Below the pieces are notes generated by a model, which worked only from the letters and a program-made list of their open reading frames with translations, was not told the DNA's origin and made no database searches. A stretch of 64,000 nt of DNA, taken from NCBI RefSeq assembly GCF_000369405.1, contig NZ_KB849999.1, positions 788,054 to 852,053 on the forward strand. Direction: 5' to 3'. The number at the start of each line of letters is the position of its first letter. Position 1 is the first letter of the stretch. Of the stretch, positions 16,507-26,684 are shown piece after piece. Source of the stretch: Acinetobacter sp. ANC 3929. GTDB taxonomy: Bacteria; Pseudomonadota; Gammaproteobacteria; Pseudomonadales; Moraxellaceae. The position numbers and the translations under genes were made by a program.

Positions 16507-19230
16507 ATGAAAAAAGCCAACTTCGCTCAACCAACTGCTCTGCCAAAAGCGGGCAAAACCATACTCAAACTCAGTACGCTTAGTTTAAGTATGTTGTGTT
16601 TAACCATGGCTCACGCTGCTGAGGCCGAGTCACCATCAGAGGAAAAAGCAGCCAAAGTCGTAAAAGTTGCAGTTACAGGTTCTTCCATTAAAGGCGTTGC
16701 GGCCCAGAGTGCCTCACCCATTACCATTGTCAAAGTAGACGAAATTCTGAAACAAGGGATCACAACCACAGAAGAAGCACTAACTAAAATTACTGCTAAC
16801 CAAGCTGGATTTACCACTTCTCAGAATGTTGGTCGAGGTAACACTTCCGGTGCAACAGCAAATTTACGTGGTGTTGGCGAAAATAAAACATTGATTCTAC
16901 TCAATGGACGTCGTTTGGCAGCCAATGCATTTGATAGTGGTGTGACCAACTTAAATATTATTCCACTTGCCATGCTGGAACGTATTGAGATTGTCCGCGA
17001 TGGCGCATCTGCAATTTACGGTACTGATGCCATCGGTGGTGTTATCAATTTTATTACTAAAAAACAATTCACAGGACTGAATATTAGTGGTGGATTAACC
17101 CAGCCTGAGCAAAAAGGGGGGGATACTCAAGATGTGAGTATTTTCGGTGGTTATGGTGATCTAGAAGACAATGGTTTTAATGTTTTCGGTGTTATCGATT
17201 ACCGTCGTTCCAACGATATTATGGCCAAAGACCGCAAACTGAGTGCCAAAGGAAGTTTAATTCCTGAGATTGGCTTAGATGCACGTAGTACAGGTTCATT
17301 CCCTGCTAACTTCTATGATCCAACCAGTAAAATTGGCGGCAATCCTTATGCTGCTTCCAATTGTGGAGGCTATGAAGGTACCTCTTCTGAAGATGGCGTA
17401 TGCTTATTAAACACTCAACGTTTAATTGGTATTGTTCCTGAAACTGAAGATATTTCAGCGATGGGACGTCTTACTTATAAATTGAATGATAGCTTCAATG
17501 CGATTGGTGAATATGTCTACGCAAAAAATAAAGTAACGTCTGCAATTGCTCCCGATGTCTATAATGGCAATAACAAAGTAACTATCAGCAACACTAGTAA
17601 ATATTATCCAGGTAAAGGCATTGTCCCAAATGTCACAGGTATTAGCGGAGACCCATTACAACTCTCTTTGCGTTCTCAAGCAGGTAATCGAATCAGTGAA
17701 TCGGAAAATGAATCACATCGTTTATTTGCTGGAATTGAAGGTGAAGCGGCAGGTTGGGACATTAATGCAGGTATTACTTATGCACAAAGTAAAGCATCAG
17801 ATAGCGCATTAGGCGGTTATTTAGATAAAGCAGCTGTACAATCTGCTTTAGATAATGGCAAATTAAATCCATTTGGGCCTCAAGCAGCTGGAGATGACCC
17901 TGAGATTTGGAATAAACTCTCTCTTTCAGGTAAATACAATACTGCTAAATTAGAATCAACAACTGCAGATTTCACTGTAAGTCGTCCAATCTATACTCTC
18001 CCTGCTGGTGATGTTGGTTTTGCCTTTGGTGGTAGTTTCCGTCATGACAAATGGAATTCAGACGTAAATTCAGAACTTGCCGAACGACTTCCAAGCGTTG
18101 GTGCAGATCCAGATAATCCTAGCCAAGAAGGCAAACGTGATATTAGCTCAGCATTTACAGAGTTCCATATCCCACTACATAAAACTTTAGAAGCACAAAT
18201 TGCCGCTCGTTATGATAACTATAGTGATGTAGGTAGCACCGTTAATCCTAAAATTGCTTTACGTTGGGAACCGATTAAACAATTAATGTTCCGAACCTCT
18301 TACAGTACAGGCTTCCGCGCTCCAACACTTTATGAAATTAATAAAAGTAATAGTAGAACACTCGCACCTGTCAGCGATGATCCTGTGCTATGCCCAAATG
18401 GGGTACCAAATGCACAATTAGGTGGAGTAAAAGCTCGGGACTGTGGTCAACAATTTGATCGTATGCAAGGGGGGAATAAAAGCTTAGAACCAGAAAAATC
18501 AACTTCTATTACAGCTGGTTTCGTATTAGAACCAATCAAGAATCTTGTGTTTTCTCTAGATTACTACAATGTTGAAATCAGAAATCAAATTTCTGCACTT
18601 GATTCTGCTGCCATTTTTGCTGATCCAAACAAGTACCAAGACAAATTCGTACGTAAGACAGATGGTTCAATCGACTATGTCATCACAACCATGCAAAACA
18701 TGGGAAATATTAAAACAGAAGGTATTGACCTTGGTTTGAATTATCTAACTCCTGTAACCTCTACTGGTCGATTTGGTTTTGGTATTGATGGAACCTATAT
18801 CACGAAATACGATTACCAAACCGAGAAAGATGGTGAATGGTTTAGCAACCTAGGGGCGTATAAAGATAATAGCCCGATCAGTAATGGTGGGCCAACGATT
18901 CGCTGGAAGCATGTTGCAAACCTAAATTGGTACTACGAAAATTGGTCTCTGAACTTCCAGCAACAATTCACAAGTGGGTACAAAGATCAAAACTCTGACA
19001 ATCTCGCCGATGGCTATAAGAATCATCGCGTAAGTGACTATACCGTTTATAACGTTTCTGGGACTTACAAAGGTTTTAAAAACCTAGATTTAACACTTGG
19101 TATTAAAAACCTGTTTGATGAAGATCCAACGGTTTCCAATACAGTCACTAACTTCCAGTATGGTTATGACCCTCGCTTCAGCGATCCAACTGGTCGTACC
19201 TACTTCGCCCGCGGTACTTATAAATTTTAA
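16507..19230 (+). CDS. TonB-dependent outer-membrane receptor
   Basis: The 907-residue protein is a TonB-dependent receptor that imports a ligand across the outer membrane using energy from TonB-ExbB-ExbD. It has a signal peptide (ends AHA-AEA near residue 38), a TonB-box-like VKVAVTGS stretch and a plug domain (TANLRGVGENKTLILLNGRRLA, then IEIVRDGASAIYGTDAIGGVINFIT). A beta-barrel follows, ending TYFARGTYKF with C-terminal Phe. The style resembles receptors for large organic ligands such as peptides or sugars more than siderophores. It is controlled by a sigma-54 promoter, with no Fur box seen, and is followed by its own tonB-exbB-exbD-exbD genes. The substrate is unknown; a peptide is plausible from the divergent importer. 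Confidence 0.93.
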   Translation: MKKANFAQPTALPKAGKTILKLSTLSLSMLCLTMAHAAEAESPSEEKAAKVVKVAVTGSSIKGVAAQSASPITIVKVDEILKQGITTTEEALTKITANQAGFTTSQNVGRGNTSGATANLRGVGENKTLILLNGRRLAANAFDSGVTNLNIIPLAMLERIEIVRDGASAIYGTDAIGGVINFITKKQFTGLNISGGLTQPEQKGGDTQDVSIFGGYGDLEDNGFNVFGVIDYRRSNDIMAKDRKLSAKGSLIPEIGLDARSTGSFPANFYDPTSKIGGNPYAASNCGGYEGTSSEDGVCLLNTQRLIGIVPETEDISAMGRLTYKLNDSFNAIGEYVYAKNKVTSAIAPDVYNGNNKVTISNTSKYYPGKGIVPNVTGISGDPLQLSLRSQAGNRISESENESHRLFAGIEGEAAGWDINAGITYAQSKASDSALGGYLDKAAVQSALDNGKLNPFGPQAAGDDPEIWNKLSLSGKYNTAKLESTTADFTVSRPIYTLPAGDVGFAFGGSFRHDKWNSDVNSELAERLPSVGADPDNPSQEGKRDISSAFTEFHIPLHKTLEAQIAARYDNYSDVGSTVNPKIALRWEPIKQLMFRTSYSTGFRAPTLYEINKSNSRTLAPVSDDPVLCPNGVPNAQLGGVKARDCGQQFDRMQGGNKSLEPEKSTSITAGFVLEPIKNLVFSLDYYNVEIRNQISALDSAAIFADPNKYQDKFVRKTDGSIDYVITTMQNMGNIKTEGIDLGLNYLTPVTSTGRFGFGIDGTYITKYDYQTEKDGEWFSNLGAYKDNSPISNGGPTIRWKHVANLNWYYENWSLNFQQQFTSGYKDQNSDNLADGYKNHRVSDYTVYNVSGTYKGFKNLDLTLGIKNLFDEDPTVSNTVTNFQYGYDPRFSDPTGRTYFARGTYKF

Positions 19231-19383
19231 TGTGTTTCGCCACTACGACATGATGTTCCTTCTGTCGTAGTGGTTTACCGTAATCTTCTGATTCATCAAA
19301 AATTAAAGCGGTCAGGATCAATTTTAAATTGGTTCCATCCTCCAAACGACGATGAATCCATGATTACAATTTCAGGAGTAATT

Positions 19384-20091
19384 ATGGGCATACCCTTTTC
19401 TGAGAATGAAAATCAACCTGCCAAACGCCTTGTCGGTATTGGTCTGGTGTTATTTCTACATCTCATTATCGCCTATATTCTGATGACAAGTTTAGCGACT
19501 GACTTTACCAAGCCTGTCGATAAGCCTGTAGAACTACAGATTATTCAGGACATCAAACCACCACCGCCTCCAAAGCCTGAGGAACCTAAAGAAAAGCCGC
19601 TAGAGCCACCGAAAATGGTCGAAAAAGTAGCCAAGATGCCTGACCCACCTAAACAGGTGGAGAAAGTCACACCTGTGCAAAAACCAGCACCTGCTCAACC
19701 CACCAAAACAGCAGTTGCAACGCCGACACCTACCCCGGCAGCAGCAAGCCCGAGTCCCGTTGCTGCTCCAACAGCGCCTGCCGCACCTGCGGCTCCAGCT
19801 AAACCAGCAGGAATTTCACGCGGTGTTTCAGAAGGTGAGGCAGGTTGTCAAAAACCTGAATATCCACGTGAAGCCTTGATGAATGAAGAAGAAGGCACTG
19901 TGCGTATTCGTGTACTGGTTGATGGTTCAGGCAAAGTCATTGACTCAAAAGTTAAAAAATCGAGTGGCAGTAAAAGCTTAGATAAAGCAGCGATTAAAGC
20001 TTATAGCCTGTGTACTTTTAAAGCAGCGATGAAAGACGGTGTACCACAACAAGAATGGTACGAAATCGAATATCCATTCACGATTTCCTAA
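19384..20091 (+). CDS. tonB: TonB energy transducer
   Basis: TonB couples the inner-membrane proton force to outer-membrane receptors. The 235-residue product has one N-terminal membrane helix (GIGLVLFLHLIIAYILM), a long Pro/Lys/Glu/Ala-rich spacer (PPPPPKPEEPKEKPLEPP and onward) and a C-terminal TonB domain (KPEYPREALMNEEEGTVRIRVLVDGSGKV). ATG 19384 is chosen because AGGAG lies five bases upstream; the in-frame ATG at 19360 and GTG at 19270 add unusual sequence. It lies between the receptor and exbB. Confidence 0.93.
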   Translation: MGIPFSENENQPAKRLVGIGLVLFLHLIIAYILMTSLATDFTKPVDKPVELQIIQDIKPPPPPKPEEPKEKPLEPPKMVEKVAKMPDPPKQVEKVTPVQKPAPAQPTKTAVATPTPTPAAASPSPVAAPTAPAAPAAPAKPAGISRGVSEGEAGCQKPEYPREALMNEEEGTVRIRVLVDGSGKVIDSKVKKSSGSKSLDKAAIKAYSLCTFKAAMKDGVPQQEWYEIEYPFTIS

Positions 20092-20131
20092 ATAAATGCA
20101 TTGAACAAACAAATTTTTGGAGAATTTAAAG

Positions 20132-21010
20132 ATGACAAACACAGCAAAACGTATTTCTCGAATCGCAGCAATTGGCCTCATCGCAGGTAGTACCTTACTT
20201 CCAGTTGCAACAGTCTGGGCAGATGAAACCACGCAAACCACAGCAGTAACGACTGTAGCGACTGATGCCGCAGCAGCACAAGCAGCACCAACCCCGCCAC
20301 CATTACCTGCAACAGTTGAAAAAGTACACAACCCTTATGGTTTAGAAGCGCTCTGGCGTGAAGGTGATTTAGTTGCAAAATCAACCCTATTTATCTTAGT
20401 GCTAATGTCGATTGGCACTTGGTACATCATTCTGTCTAAAGTCTTTCAGCAAAGTAAAATCAAACGTCATGCCACTGAAGCGGAACGTAATTTCTGGGAA
20501 GCGGAATCTTTAAATAGTGCAGCCGACAGCTTAAATGCAAACAGTAGCTATCGTTATATTGCAGAAAAAGGCATTCGCTCAACCAAACACCATGATGGCA
20601 CTTTACTAGAACGTATTGATTTCAATACATGGGTGACCATTTCAATTCAACGTGCCATTGAAAAAGTACAAAGTCATCTCAGTAATGGCCTAGCCTTCCT
20701 TGCAACAGTCGGTTCAACAGCACCATTTGTTGGCTTATTCGGAACGGTTTGGGGAATTTATCATGCCCTTACTGCAATTGGTATTTCAGGCCAAGCGTCA
20801 ATTGATAAAGTGGCTGGCCCTGTGGGTGAAGCCTTGATTATGACAGCGATTGGTCTTGCGGTCGCAGTACCTGCTGTATTGGGCTATAACTGGTTAACTC
20901 GACGGAATAAAGCCGTGATGGACAATGTTCGTTCATTTGGTTCAGATCTACACGCAGTCTTACTCAGCGGTGACTTAAACGGCAACCACCCAAACCGTGA
21001 TTCTAAATAA
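20132..21010 (+). CDS. exbB: ExbB proton channel protein
   Basis: ExbB forms the pentameric channel of the TonB motor (MotA/TolQ/ExbB family). The 292-residue product carries an N-terminal signal-like segment plus an Ala/Thr/Pro-rich periplasmic stretch. It then has three membrane helices, with the conserved GLAFLATVGSTAPFVGLFGTVWGI and AGPVGEALIMTAIGLAVAVPAVLGYN blocks. The extended N-terminus is typical of longer ExbB proteins such as those of Pseudomonas. ATG 20132 is chosen because GGAG lies upstream at normal spacing. It is 40 bases after tonB. Confidence 0.93.
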   Translation: MTNTAKRISRIAAIGLIAGSTLLPVATVWADETTQTTAVTTVATDAAAAQAAPTPPPLPATVEKVHNPYGLEALWREGDLVAKSTLFILVLMSIGTWYIILSKVFQQSKIKRHATEAERNFWEAESLNSAADSLNANSSYRYIAEKGIRSTKHHDGTLLERIDFNTWVTISIQRAIEKVQSHLSNGLAFLATVGSTAPFVGLFGTVWGIYHALTAIGISGQASIDKVAGPVGEALIMTAIGLAVAVPAVLGYNWLTRRNKAVMDNVRSFGSDLHAVLLSGDLNGNHPNRDSK

Positions 21011-21021
21011 GGAACATCATT

Positions 21022-21450
21022 ATGGGCATGATGATTAATTCAGATCAAAGTGATGATGATGTCATTGGGACGATTAACACGACACCGTTAGTCGACATCA
21101 TGCTGGTACTGCTGATTATCTTTTTAATCACAGTTCCAGTGGTCACGCATACGGTTCCCGTAAAACTACCTGAAGAAAAAAATACACCTTATGCCACGAC
21201 ACCACAGAATATTCAGCTCTCTGTGAATAAAACAGGCGATATTTTCTGGAATGAACAACATGTTGCAAATAAAGAAACTTTACTTGCTCGTTTACAAGCT
21301 GAAGCGCAAAAACGTCCGCAGCCTGAAGTTCATATTCGTGGCGATCAACTGACTCATTATGAAGCGATTGATCAAGTGATTAGTACAACTCAGCAAGCGG
21401 GTATTGGCAAAATTGCATTTGTCACCACTCCGCCTGCGACTTCGCCATAA
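21022..21450 (+). CDS. exbD: ExbD, first copy
   Basis: ExbD is the single-span partner of ExbB. The 142-residue product has INTTPLVDIMLVLLIIFLIT, in which the Asp of PLVDIMLVLL is the conserved proton-path residue, followed by the periplasmic domain ending in AIDQVISTTQQAGIGKIAFVT. It lies 11 bases after exbB. A second, related exbD follows immediately, and this copy shares about the same architecture. Confidence 0.93.
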   Translation: MGMMINSDQSDDDVIGTINTTPLVDIMLVLLIIFLITVPVVTHTVPVKLPEEKNTPYATTPQNIQLSVNKTGDIFWNEQHVANKETLLARLQAEAQKRPQPEVHIRGDQLTHYEAIDQVISTTQQAGIGKIAFVTTPPATSP

Positions 21451-21465
21451 CAGGAGGAATCACAC

Positions 21466-21885
21466 ATGGGTATGAATGTGGGTTCAAAAAATGATGAAGA
21501 AGATGTGATGCTCGACGTCAACATGACACCACTGATTGACGTCATGCTGGTGTTGTTGATTATGTTCATTATCACTATCCCGATTCCGAATAATGCCATT
21601 AACATCAACTTACCGAATGGCGCGCCACCGCCACCAACTGATCAGAAACCACCAGAAACGATCAACCTGCGTGTCGATGCACAAGGACATATTTTCTGGA
21701 ATGATCAAGCCGTTGCAGACCGTCAGGCACTCAAAGTTTTATTCGAATCTGTAGCTCAAAAAGCTGATCAAGATCAAATTAAATTTAAGCCTGATGCACA
21801 AGCGGAGTATAAAAATATCGCGATGGTCATGGCGCTGGCTCAACAAACCAATGTCACTAAAATCGGCATTGTCAGTAATAACTAA
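21466..21885 (+). CDS. exbD: ExbD, second copy
   Basis: The 139-residue protein is another ExbD with VNMTPLIDVMLVLLIMFIIT (conserved Asp in PLIDVMLVLL) and a periplasmic domain resembling the first copy (IFWNDQAVADRQ compared with IFWNEQHVANKE). AGGAGG lies before its ATG. The tandem exbD pair recalls Xanthomonas, where I recall exbD1 and exbD2 both being present. It ends the operon before a strong terminator. Confidence 0.92.
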   Translation: MGMNVGSKNDEEDVMLDVNMTPLIDVMLVLLIMFIITIPIPNNAININLPNGAPPPPTDQKPPETINLRVDAQGHIFWNDQAVADRQALKVLFESVAQKADQDQIKFKPDAQAEYKNIAMVMALAQQTNVTKIGIVSNN

Positions 21886-21933
21886 AAAACGAGAACAATA
21901 AATTAAATCCAATAACAACTAACTTACTCCTGC

Positions 21934-21964
21934 GCTAACAAGTTCGCTTGTTAGCTTTTTTTAT
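21934..21964 (+). terminator. Terminator of the receptor-tonB-exbBDD operon
   Basis: GCTAACAAG-TTCG-CTTGTTAGC is a perfect nine-base-pair stem with a TTCG loop, followed by a run of T residues. It lies about 50 bases after the second exbD. The T-run overlaps the end of the convergent gene at 21961. Confidence 0.93.
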
Positions 21965-22626
21965 TTTATTTCAGTGATCACTATAGGAATCAACTTGCTG
22001 CTTACTTTATAGCCTTGGGGTTTATTATTACAGGCATTCCCTGTGACTGTAGTCTGAACAACATAAGGGGCATAAGGCATGACATTTAAATAGCCCGAAT
22101 TATCACGACCCGTTCGGCAATCCTCTGCACCTAATTTGTCATCATAGCGCCCTTCATAGGAAGATTCTTCGACCTCTGCAATCAGCTTACTCGTCCATTG
22201 ATTTAAATAAACCAGACTTTTACTCGACTCAACAGTCCCCTGTCCTGAACCTGCACTTTCAATTTCTACCAGTTGAATCGGTTTACCTTTATAAACAGTG
22301 GAATGTACTGTGAAGCTATTCGATTGACCGCCAAACTCTTTTAAGATTCGCGCCTGCTTTAATTTTGGCCGGGTTAGCACATAACCAGCCCAAAAGTTAC
22401 GTCCCGCATTTTCAAAACTTACACCCGATAGATAAGCTTCCTCTCCCGAGATCAGCTTTACTGCTTCGGTAGAATCGATCTGAATGGCTTGAGGTGGACT
22501 GGCATTTGAATCTTGAAAGTTAGTAATCCAACTCATAATGGTCTTATCGCTAGGTGTGACAGCATGAGTTGGCGAGACTAGACCTGACAGGCAGAGGGTT
22601 ATAAAAATAAAATTCTTTTTATTCAT
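21961..22626 (-). CDS. Exported protein of unknown function
   Basis: I do not recognise this 221-residue protein. The N-terminus is a clear signal peptide (MNKKNFIFITLCLSGLVSPTHA, cleavage before VTPSD), so it should be periplasmic or secreted. The mature part contains two cysteines near the C-terminus (DCRTGRD and NACNNKP) that could form a disulfide. It is convergent with the tonB operon and separated from bioD by a repeat-bearing gap, so it is probably monocistronic. No enzymatic motif is visible. Confidence 0.75.
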   Translation of the reverse strand: MNKKNFIFITLCLSGLVSPTHAVTPSDKTIMSWITNFQDSNASPPQAIQIDSTEAVKLISGEEAYLSGVSFENAGRNFWAGYVLTRPKLKQARILKEFGGQSNSFTVHSTVYKGKPIQLVEIESAGSGQGTVESSKSLVYLNQWTSKLIAEVEESSYEGRYDDKLGAEDCRTGRDNSGYLNVMPYAPYVVQTTVTGNACNNKPQGYKVSSKLIPIVITEIK

Positions 22627-22679
22627 TGTTAGTCACCTTAAATTTATTAGTTAAATCGCTTCCAAAATCTATTCGCTAT

Positions 22680-22830
22680 CGTGACGGCGGCATGGATGCT
22701 ACCCGTAGGGATGCGTTATAAGGATATACCGTCAACCCTACAAAGGATTTTTGTTACTTTTCATCCCTGAAAAGTAAGATCATGTGGTATTCATTAGAGA
22801 AACTCGGGAAGACACTGCGGTTCCTCTTAT
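22680..22830. repeat. Degenerate dispersed intergenic repeat with hairpin
   Basis: This gap between the exported protein and bioD has sequence of a style I recall as scattered in Acinetobacter intergenic DNA. Its core is a perfect ten-base-pair inverted repeat TTACTTTTCA-TCCC-TGAAAAGTAA (22754-22777). The core TACTTTTC/GAAAAGTA recurs in the gap at 26861-26886. Confidence 0.5.
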
Positions 22831-22860
22831 TGAATAAGATTCTAAACTTAATGAATTAAA

Positions 22861-23502
22861 TTAGAATTTTTCCAATTCAATCCATTGCGCATCAGGAAAA
22901 TGCTTTGCTAAATAAGCTTTTAAATAATCAGCCGTATCTTTTGAAATAAGTGGGTCTTTCGACTCATCCTTTAAGTTATACACCAAAGCATGCAAACTCA
23001 AACCACGCTGTTTTAAAGCCTCTAAACTCAATAAAGTATGATTAATACTACCCAAACGTCCAGAAGTCACTAAAATCACAGGAAATTGATGCTGCACAAT
23101 ATAATCAATGGTCAATAGTTCAGTGGTCAAAGGCACCATCAAACCACCCGCACCTTCCAAAAGTACCACATCAAAACGCTGGGCAAGTTGTTTAGTCGCA
23201 GCTTCAATCTTGGCAAAATCTAAATCTCGCCCATCCAGACGCGTTGCTAAATGGGGTGAGGCTGGATATGTAAAAATTTCAGGCATAGTCAGTTTGTCAT
23301 GGTCTTCCTGAAACCAGCCACTGCCCATAATTTCACGATGCTTTTCAATATCTTCTGAGATATCTACATTCCCTGTTTGCACCAACTTCTGGGTAATCAC
23401 ACATTGACCTTGTTCGGTCCAAAGCTTGGCAAGATAACCTGTGGCATAAGTTTTACCAATCTCAGTATCAATACCACTGACAAAATAAATTGCTGCACTC
23501 AT
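22861..23502 (-). CDS. bioD: Dethiobiotin synthase
   Basis: BioD closes the ureido ring, turning diaminopelargonic acid into dethiobiotin with ATP and CO2. The 213-residue product starts with the P-loop [19 protein letters not shown] and contains [12 protein letters not shown], the conserved BioD block. It is the last gene of the bioA-bioF-bioC-bioD operon and overlaps bioC by four bases. The stop codon sits in an ATTCTAA/TTAGAAT inverted repeat that could be a weak terminator. Confidence 0.94.
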   Translation of the reverse strand: MSAAIYFVSGIDTEIGKTYATGYLAKLWTEQGQCVITQKLVQTGNVDISEDIEKHREIMGSGWFQEDHDKLTMPEIFTYPASPHLATRLDGRDLDFAKIEAATKQLAQRFDVVLLEGAGGLMVPLTTELLTIDYIVQHQFPVILVTSGRLGSINHTLLSLEALKQRGLSLHALVYNLKDESKDPLISKDTADYLKAYLAKHFPDAQWIELEKF

Positions 23503-24257
23503 GCTGCTGTCCTCGCGATCACATAAATCGGATGATAAGTCAGACGAAAACCCTGCTCATCATGAAACTGTTCATAATCTGCATAAAACCGTTGTAAAGA
23601 TTGCTTAGTCCAACGGTGTGACTTTGCAGTTGCCGTCACGCCAGTCGCCTTTAAATGCTGCAATATCAATTTCGGATGATCAAAATAACGCTGCTTATGA
23701 TCTTGGTGTATGAACAGCACTTCAAAACCTTGTTGTTCAAGCTGCTGTTGCAAACTATCCAAATCGACATAATTTAACCCCTGTCCTGTTAACTGCTTAA
23801 TTTCGGTTAAATTGTCAGGACCAAAGCTAGAAAAACAAAAATAGGCATTTGGTTTTAACGCAAAATGAATCCGTTGTAATAAAGCAGGCAAATCAATCAT
23901 CCACTGTAATGCTGAACTTGAGATCACCGCATCTAATCCACTAGGTAATTCAAGCTGTTCAATATCACCGATCAACCAATTGATCTTGTCGACGCTTAAA
24001 AAATGCTGCTCTACATCTGCATATAAATCATTTAAAAATAGTTGCTCAACTTGAAAATGAGACTGAAACAGATGGGTTAAATTGCCTGAACCGCAGCCAA
24101 TCTCAAGCACAGAGGCTAAGGATTGTGGACAATAGACTTTGATATATTCAAATAGCTGTACACTAATCTGCTTTTGTATGACCGCATGCTCAACATAGCT
24201 TTGCCCTGCTTTGGCGAAACGCTGCGCAACCAGTGCTTTATTAATGCTCACAAACAC
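23499..24257 (-). CDS. bioC: Malonyl-ACP O-methyltransferase BioC
   Basis: BioC methylates malonyl-ACP to start pimelate synthesis on the fatty-acid machinery. The 252-residue product has the SAM-binding motif [15 protein letters not shown] (about 50-64), then [11 protein letters not shown] and [17 protein letters not shown], all typical of BioC. It overlaps bioF by ten bases and bioD by four. The matching BioH-like esterase lies just upstream of the operon at 27012-27734. Confidence 0.93.
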   Translation of the reverse strand: MFVSINKALVAQRFAKAGQSYVEHAVIQKQISVQLFEYIKVYCPQSLASVLEIGCGSGNLTHLFQSHFQVEQLFLNDLYADVEQHFLSVDKINWLIGDIEQLELPSGLDAVISSSALQWMIDLPALLQRIHFALKPNAYFCFSSFGPDNLTEIKQLTGQGLNYVDLDSLQQQLEQQGFEVLFIHQDHKQRYFDHPKLILQHLKATGVTATAKSHRWTKQSLQRFYADYEQFHDEQGFRLTYHPIYVIARTAA

Positions 24258-25408
24258 TCCACCAATTGTTCCAATTCATTTTTTTGCACCATAGATGTCA
24301 ACGAGATACGTAAGCGTGAACTATTCTGTGGCACGGTTGGTGGACGTACGGGCATAGCATAAAAACCCTGTTGCTGTACAAAGCGTGCTTTTTCAATTGC
24401 TGTTTGGCTTTCCCCAAGAATAATCGGAATAATATGACTACTCGACGGGCTTGAAAAACCTTTTGCAATCACCGCCTGCTGTAAATACTGACTCATTTCA
24501 GCCAAATACTGGCGCTGTTGTTGCATATTCAAAACTTTGTTAAAGATAAAATCAGACCATGCCATCGAAATTGGGGGCAATGCAGTACTGAAAATCAATG
24601 GTCGCATTTTATTGATGAGATAATCACGGATGATTGAATCACAAATAATATAGCCACCCACAGACGCAATCGCCTTACCAAAGGTTCCAACCAAGAAATC
24701 GATCTGATCCAGCACCCCATATTGCTCGGCACAACCCAGACCTTGCTCTCCTCTTACGCCAATGGCATGCGCTTCATCAACATACAACATGGTTTTGGAA
24801 AAGCGTTGTTTTAGCTGAGCCAATGCAGCTAAATCTGTCTCATCGCCATCCATACTAAAAATACTTTCAGTCACCACAATAATGCGTTCAATTTGCTCAT
24901 CTTGATGATACTTCTGCAATATTTGTTCCAGATGCTGCAAATCATTATGTCGATAACGCACATATTGAGCGGTTGATAACCGAATCCCATCAATCATACT
25001 GGCATGTACCAATTTATCAGCCAGAATCACAGTTTTACTATCCGCCAAAGCAGGTAAGATGCCGATATTCATGTGGTAACCGCTATTAAAAAGTAAGGCA
25101 GCACGACCAAATGATTTACTTAGGCTATTTTCAAATTGTTCATATTCTGCAAAATTACCAGTCAGTAAGCGCGATGACGATGAACTAAACAATACACGTT
25201 CGATTTTCAATGTATCGAGAAATTCTTCTCTTAAACTTAAATCAGCGGCTAAGCCCAAATAATCATTGGATGCCAAATTCAACATGGTCCGATCTTGGAT
25301 CGTAATCCATTTTCCCTGCTGTTGATTTGAAGTAAATTGACGAAAATTCCCTTGTTGTTTGAGCTGGTCAAGTTGCTCGGCATAATGATCAAGCAAGGAC
25401 ATTGGCAT
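24248..25408 (-). CDS. bioF: 8-amino-7-oxononanoate synthase
   Basis: BioF condenses pimeloyl-ACP with alanine, using pyridoxal phosphate. The 386-residue product has [11 protein letters not shown] at the N-terminus, [18 protein letters not shown], and the cofactor-lysine motif [15 protein letters not shown]. It overlaps bioA by 20 bases and bioC by ten, which indicates strong translational coupling. Either of two close ATGs (25408, 25402) could start it. Confidence 0.95.
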   Translation of the reverse strand: MPMSLLDHYAEQLDQLKQQGNFRQFTSNQQQGKWITIQDRTMLNLASNDYLGLAADLSLREEFLDTLKIERVLFSSSSSRLLTGNFAEYEQFENSLSKSFGRAALLFNSGYHMNIGILPALADSKTVILADKLVHASMIDGIRLSTAQYVRYRHNDLQHLEQILQKYHQDEQIERIIVVTESIFSMDGDETDLAALAQLKQRFSKTMLYVDEAHAIGVRGEQGLGCAEQYGVLDQIDFLVGTFGKAIASVGGYIICDSIIRDYLINKMRPLIFSTALPPISMAWSDFIFNKVLNMQQQRQYLAEMSQYLQQAVIAKGFSSPSSSHIIPIILGESQTAIEKARFVQQQGFYAMPVRPPTVPQNSSRLRISLTSMVQKNELEQLVECL

Positions 25409-26684
25409 TGACTCCCTGCATGCTTTTCACTACTTCAATCAGCTGTGTTAATAAATAGTTCAATTCATCGTCGCTAATCACATACGGCGGCATCACATAG
25501 ACCAATTTTCCAAATGGCCGTACCCAGATCCCGCGTTCCACAAACTGCTGTTGTAAGGTTTTCATATCAACATTTGTGGTTAATTCAACTACACCAATTG
25601 CCCCTAAAACCCGTACATCAGCGACATGATCAAGCTGAGCTAAATCTATTAATTGTTCAATCAGAATCTTTTCAATCCGTTGAATATTGGCTTGCCAGTC
25701 TTGCTCAACCAATAATTGGGTACTTCTCAAGGCAACCGCACAAGCCAATGGATTCGCCATAAAGGTTGGGCCGTGCATAAATACACCTGCTTCGCCACGA
25801 CTAATGGTTTCAGCCACTTGTTTGGTAGTTAATGTCGCAGACAAAGTCATATAACCACCTGTTAAACCTTTACCGATACACATAATATCGGGTTCAACTT
25901 GTGCATGTTCCCAAGCAAACATTTTACCTGTACGCCCAAAACCTGTTGCGATCTCATCAAAGATCAACAATAGATTATATTGCTCACACAAAACTTTGGC
26001 TTGACGTAAATATTCAGGATGATAAAAACGCATGCCGCCCGCACCCTGTACAATCGGCTCAATAATCAGTGCAGCAATACTGTGATGATGCTGTTCAATC
26101 TGTTGCTTGAGTTCCTGAATATCTTGAGGGTTCCACTCGCCATCAAAACGGCTTTGGGGCGCGGGAACAAAAAATCGATTTGGTAAACTCGTGCCAAAAA
26201 TCTGATGCATCCCCGTGACTGGATCGCACACAGACATCGCATTCCAGGTATCCCCATGATAACCAGAACGAGTAGTAATAAAATTGGTTTTCTCTGGTTG
26301 ATTCAATGCAACCCAATATTGCACTGCCATTTTTAAGGCCACTTCTACTGAAACAGAGCCTGAATCTGCGTAAAAAATCTTATCTAAACTTGGTGGTGTT
26401 ATTTTTAATAATAATTTGCCTAATTCAATCGCAGGTTCATGGGTCAAACCACCGAACATGATATGCGCCATGTTCTGTAATTGATTTGAAACCGCTTGGT
26501 TCAGTTCAGGATGGTTATAGCCATGAATTGCACACCACCATGACGACATACCATCAACTAAAGTTCGCCCATCTTCCAGTTCGATGGTCGCACCATAGGC
26601 ACGTTTGACTTTAAAGGTTGGCAGAGGATTTAACATCGAAGTATAAGGATGCCATAGATGTTCTAAATCAAATAAATCGGTCAT
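25389..26684 (-). CDS. bioA: Adenosylmethionine-8-amino-7-oxononanoate aminotransferase
   Basis: BioA transfers an amino group from SAM to make diaminopelargonic acid. The 431-residue product starts with the family block HLWHPYTSM and has [36 protein letters not shown] and [15 protein letters not shown] with the cofactor lysine. It is the first gene of the leftward biotin operon. Its promoter must lie in the repeat-bearing gap 26685-27011; no obvious biotin operator palindrome was seen there. Confidence 0.96.
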   Translation of the reverse strand: MTDLFDLEHLWHPYTSMLNPLPTFKVKRAYGATIELEDGRTLVDGMSSWWCAIHGYNHPELNQAVSNQLQNMAHIMFGGLTHEPAIELGKLLLKITPPSLDKIFYADSGSVSVEVALKMAVQYWVALNQPEKTNFITTRSGYHGDTWNAMSVCDPVTGMHQIFGTSLPNRFFVPAPQSRFDGEWNPQDIQELKQQIEQHHHSIAALIIEPIVQGAGGMRFYHPEYLRQAKVLCEQYNLLLIFDEIATGFGRTGKMFAWEHAQVEPDIMCIGKGLTGGYMTLSATLTTKQVAETISRGEAGVFMHGPTFMANPLACAVALRSTQLLVEQDWQANIQRIEKILIEQLIDLAQLDHVADVRVLGAIGVVELTTNVDMKTLQQQFVERGIWVRPFGKLVYVMPPYVISDDELNYLLTQLIEVVKSMQGVNANVLA

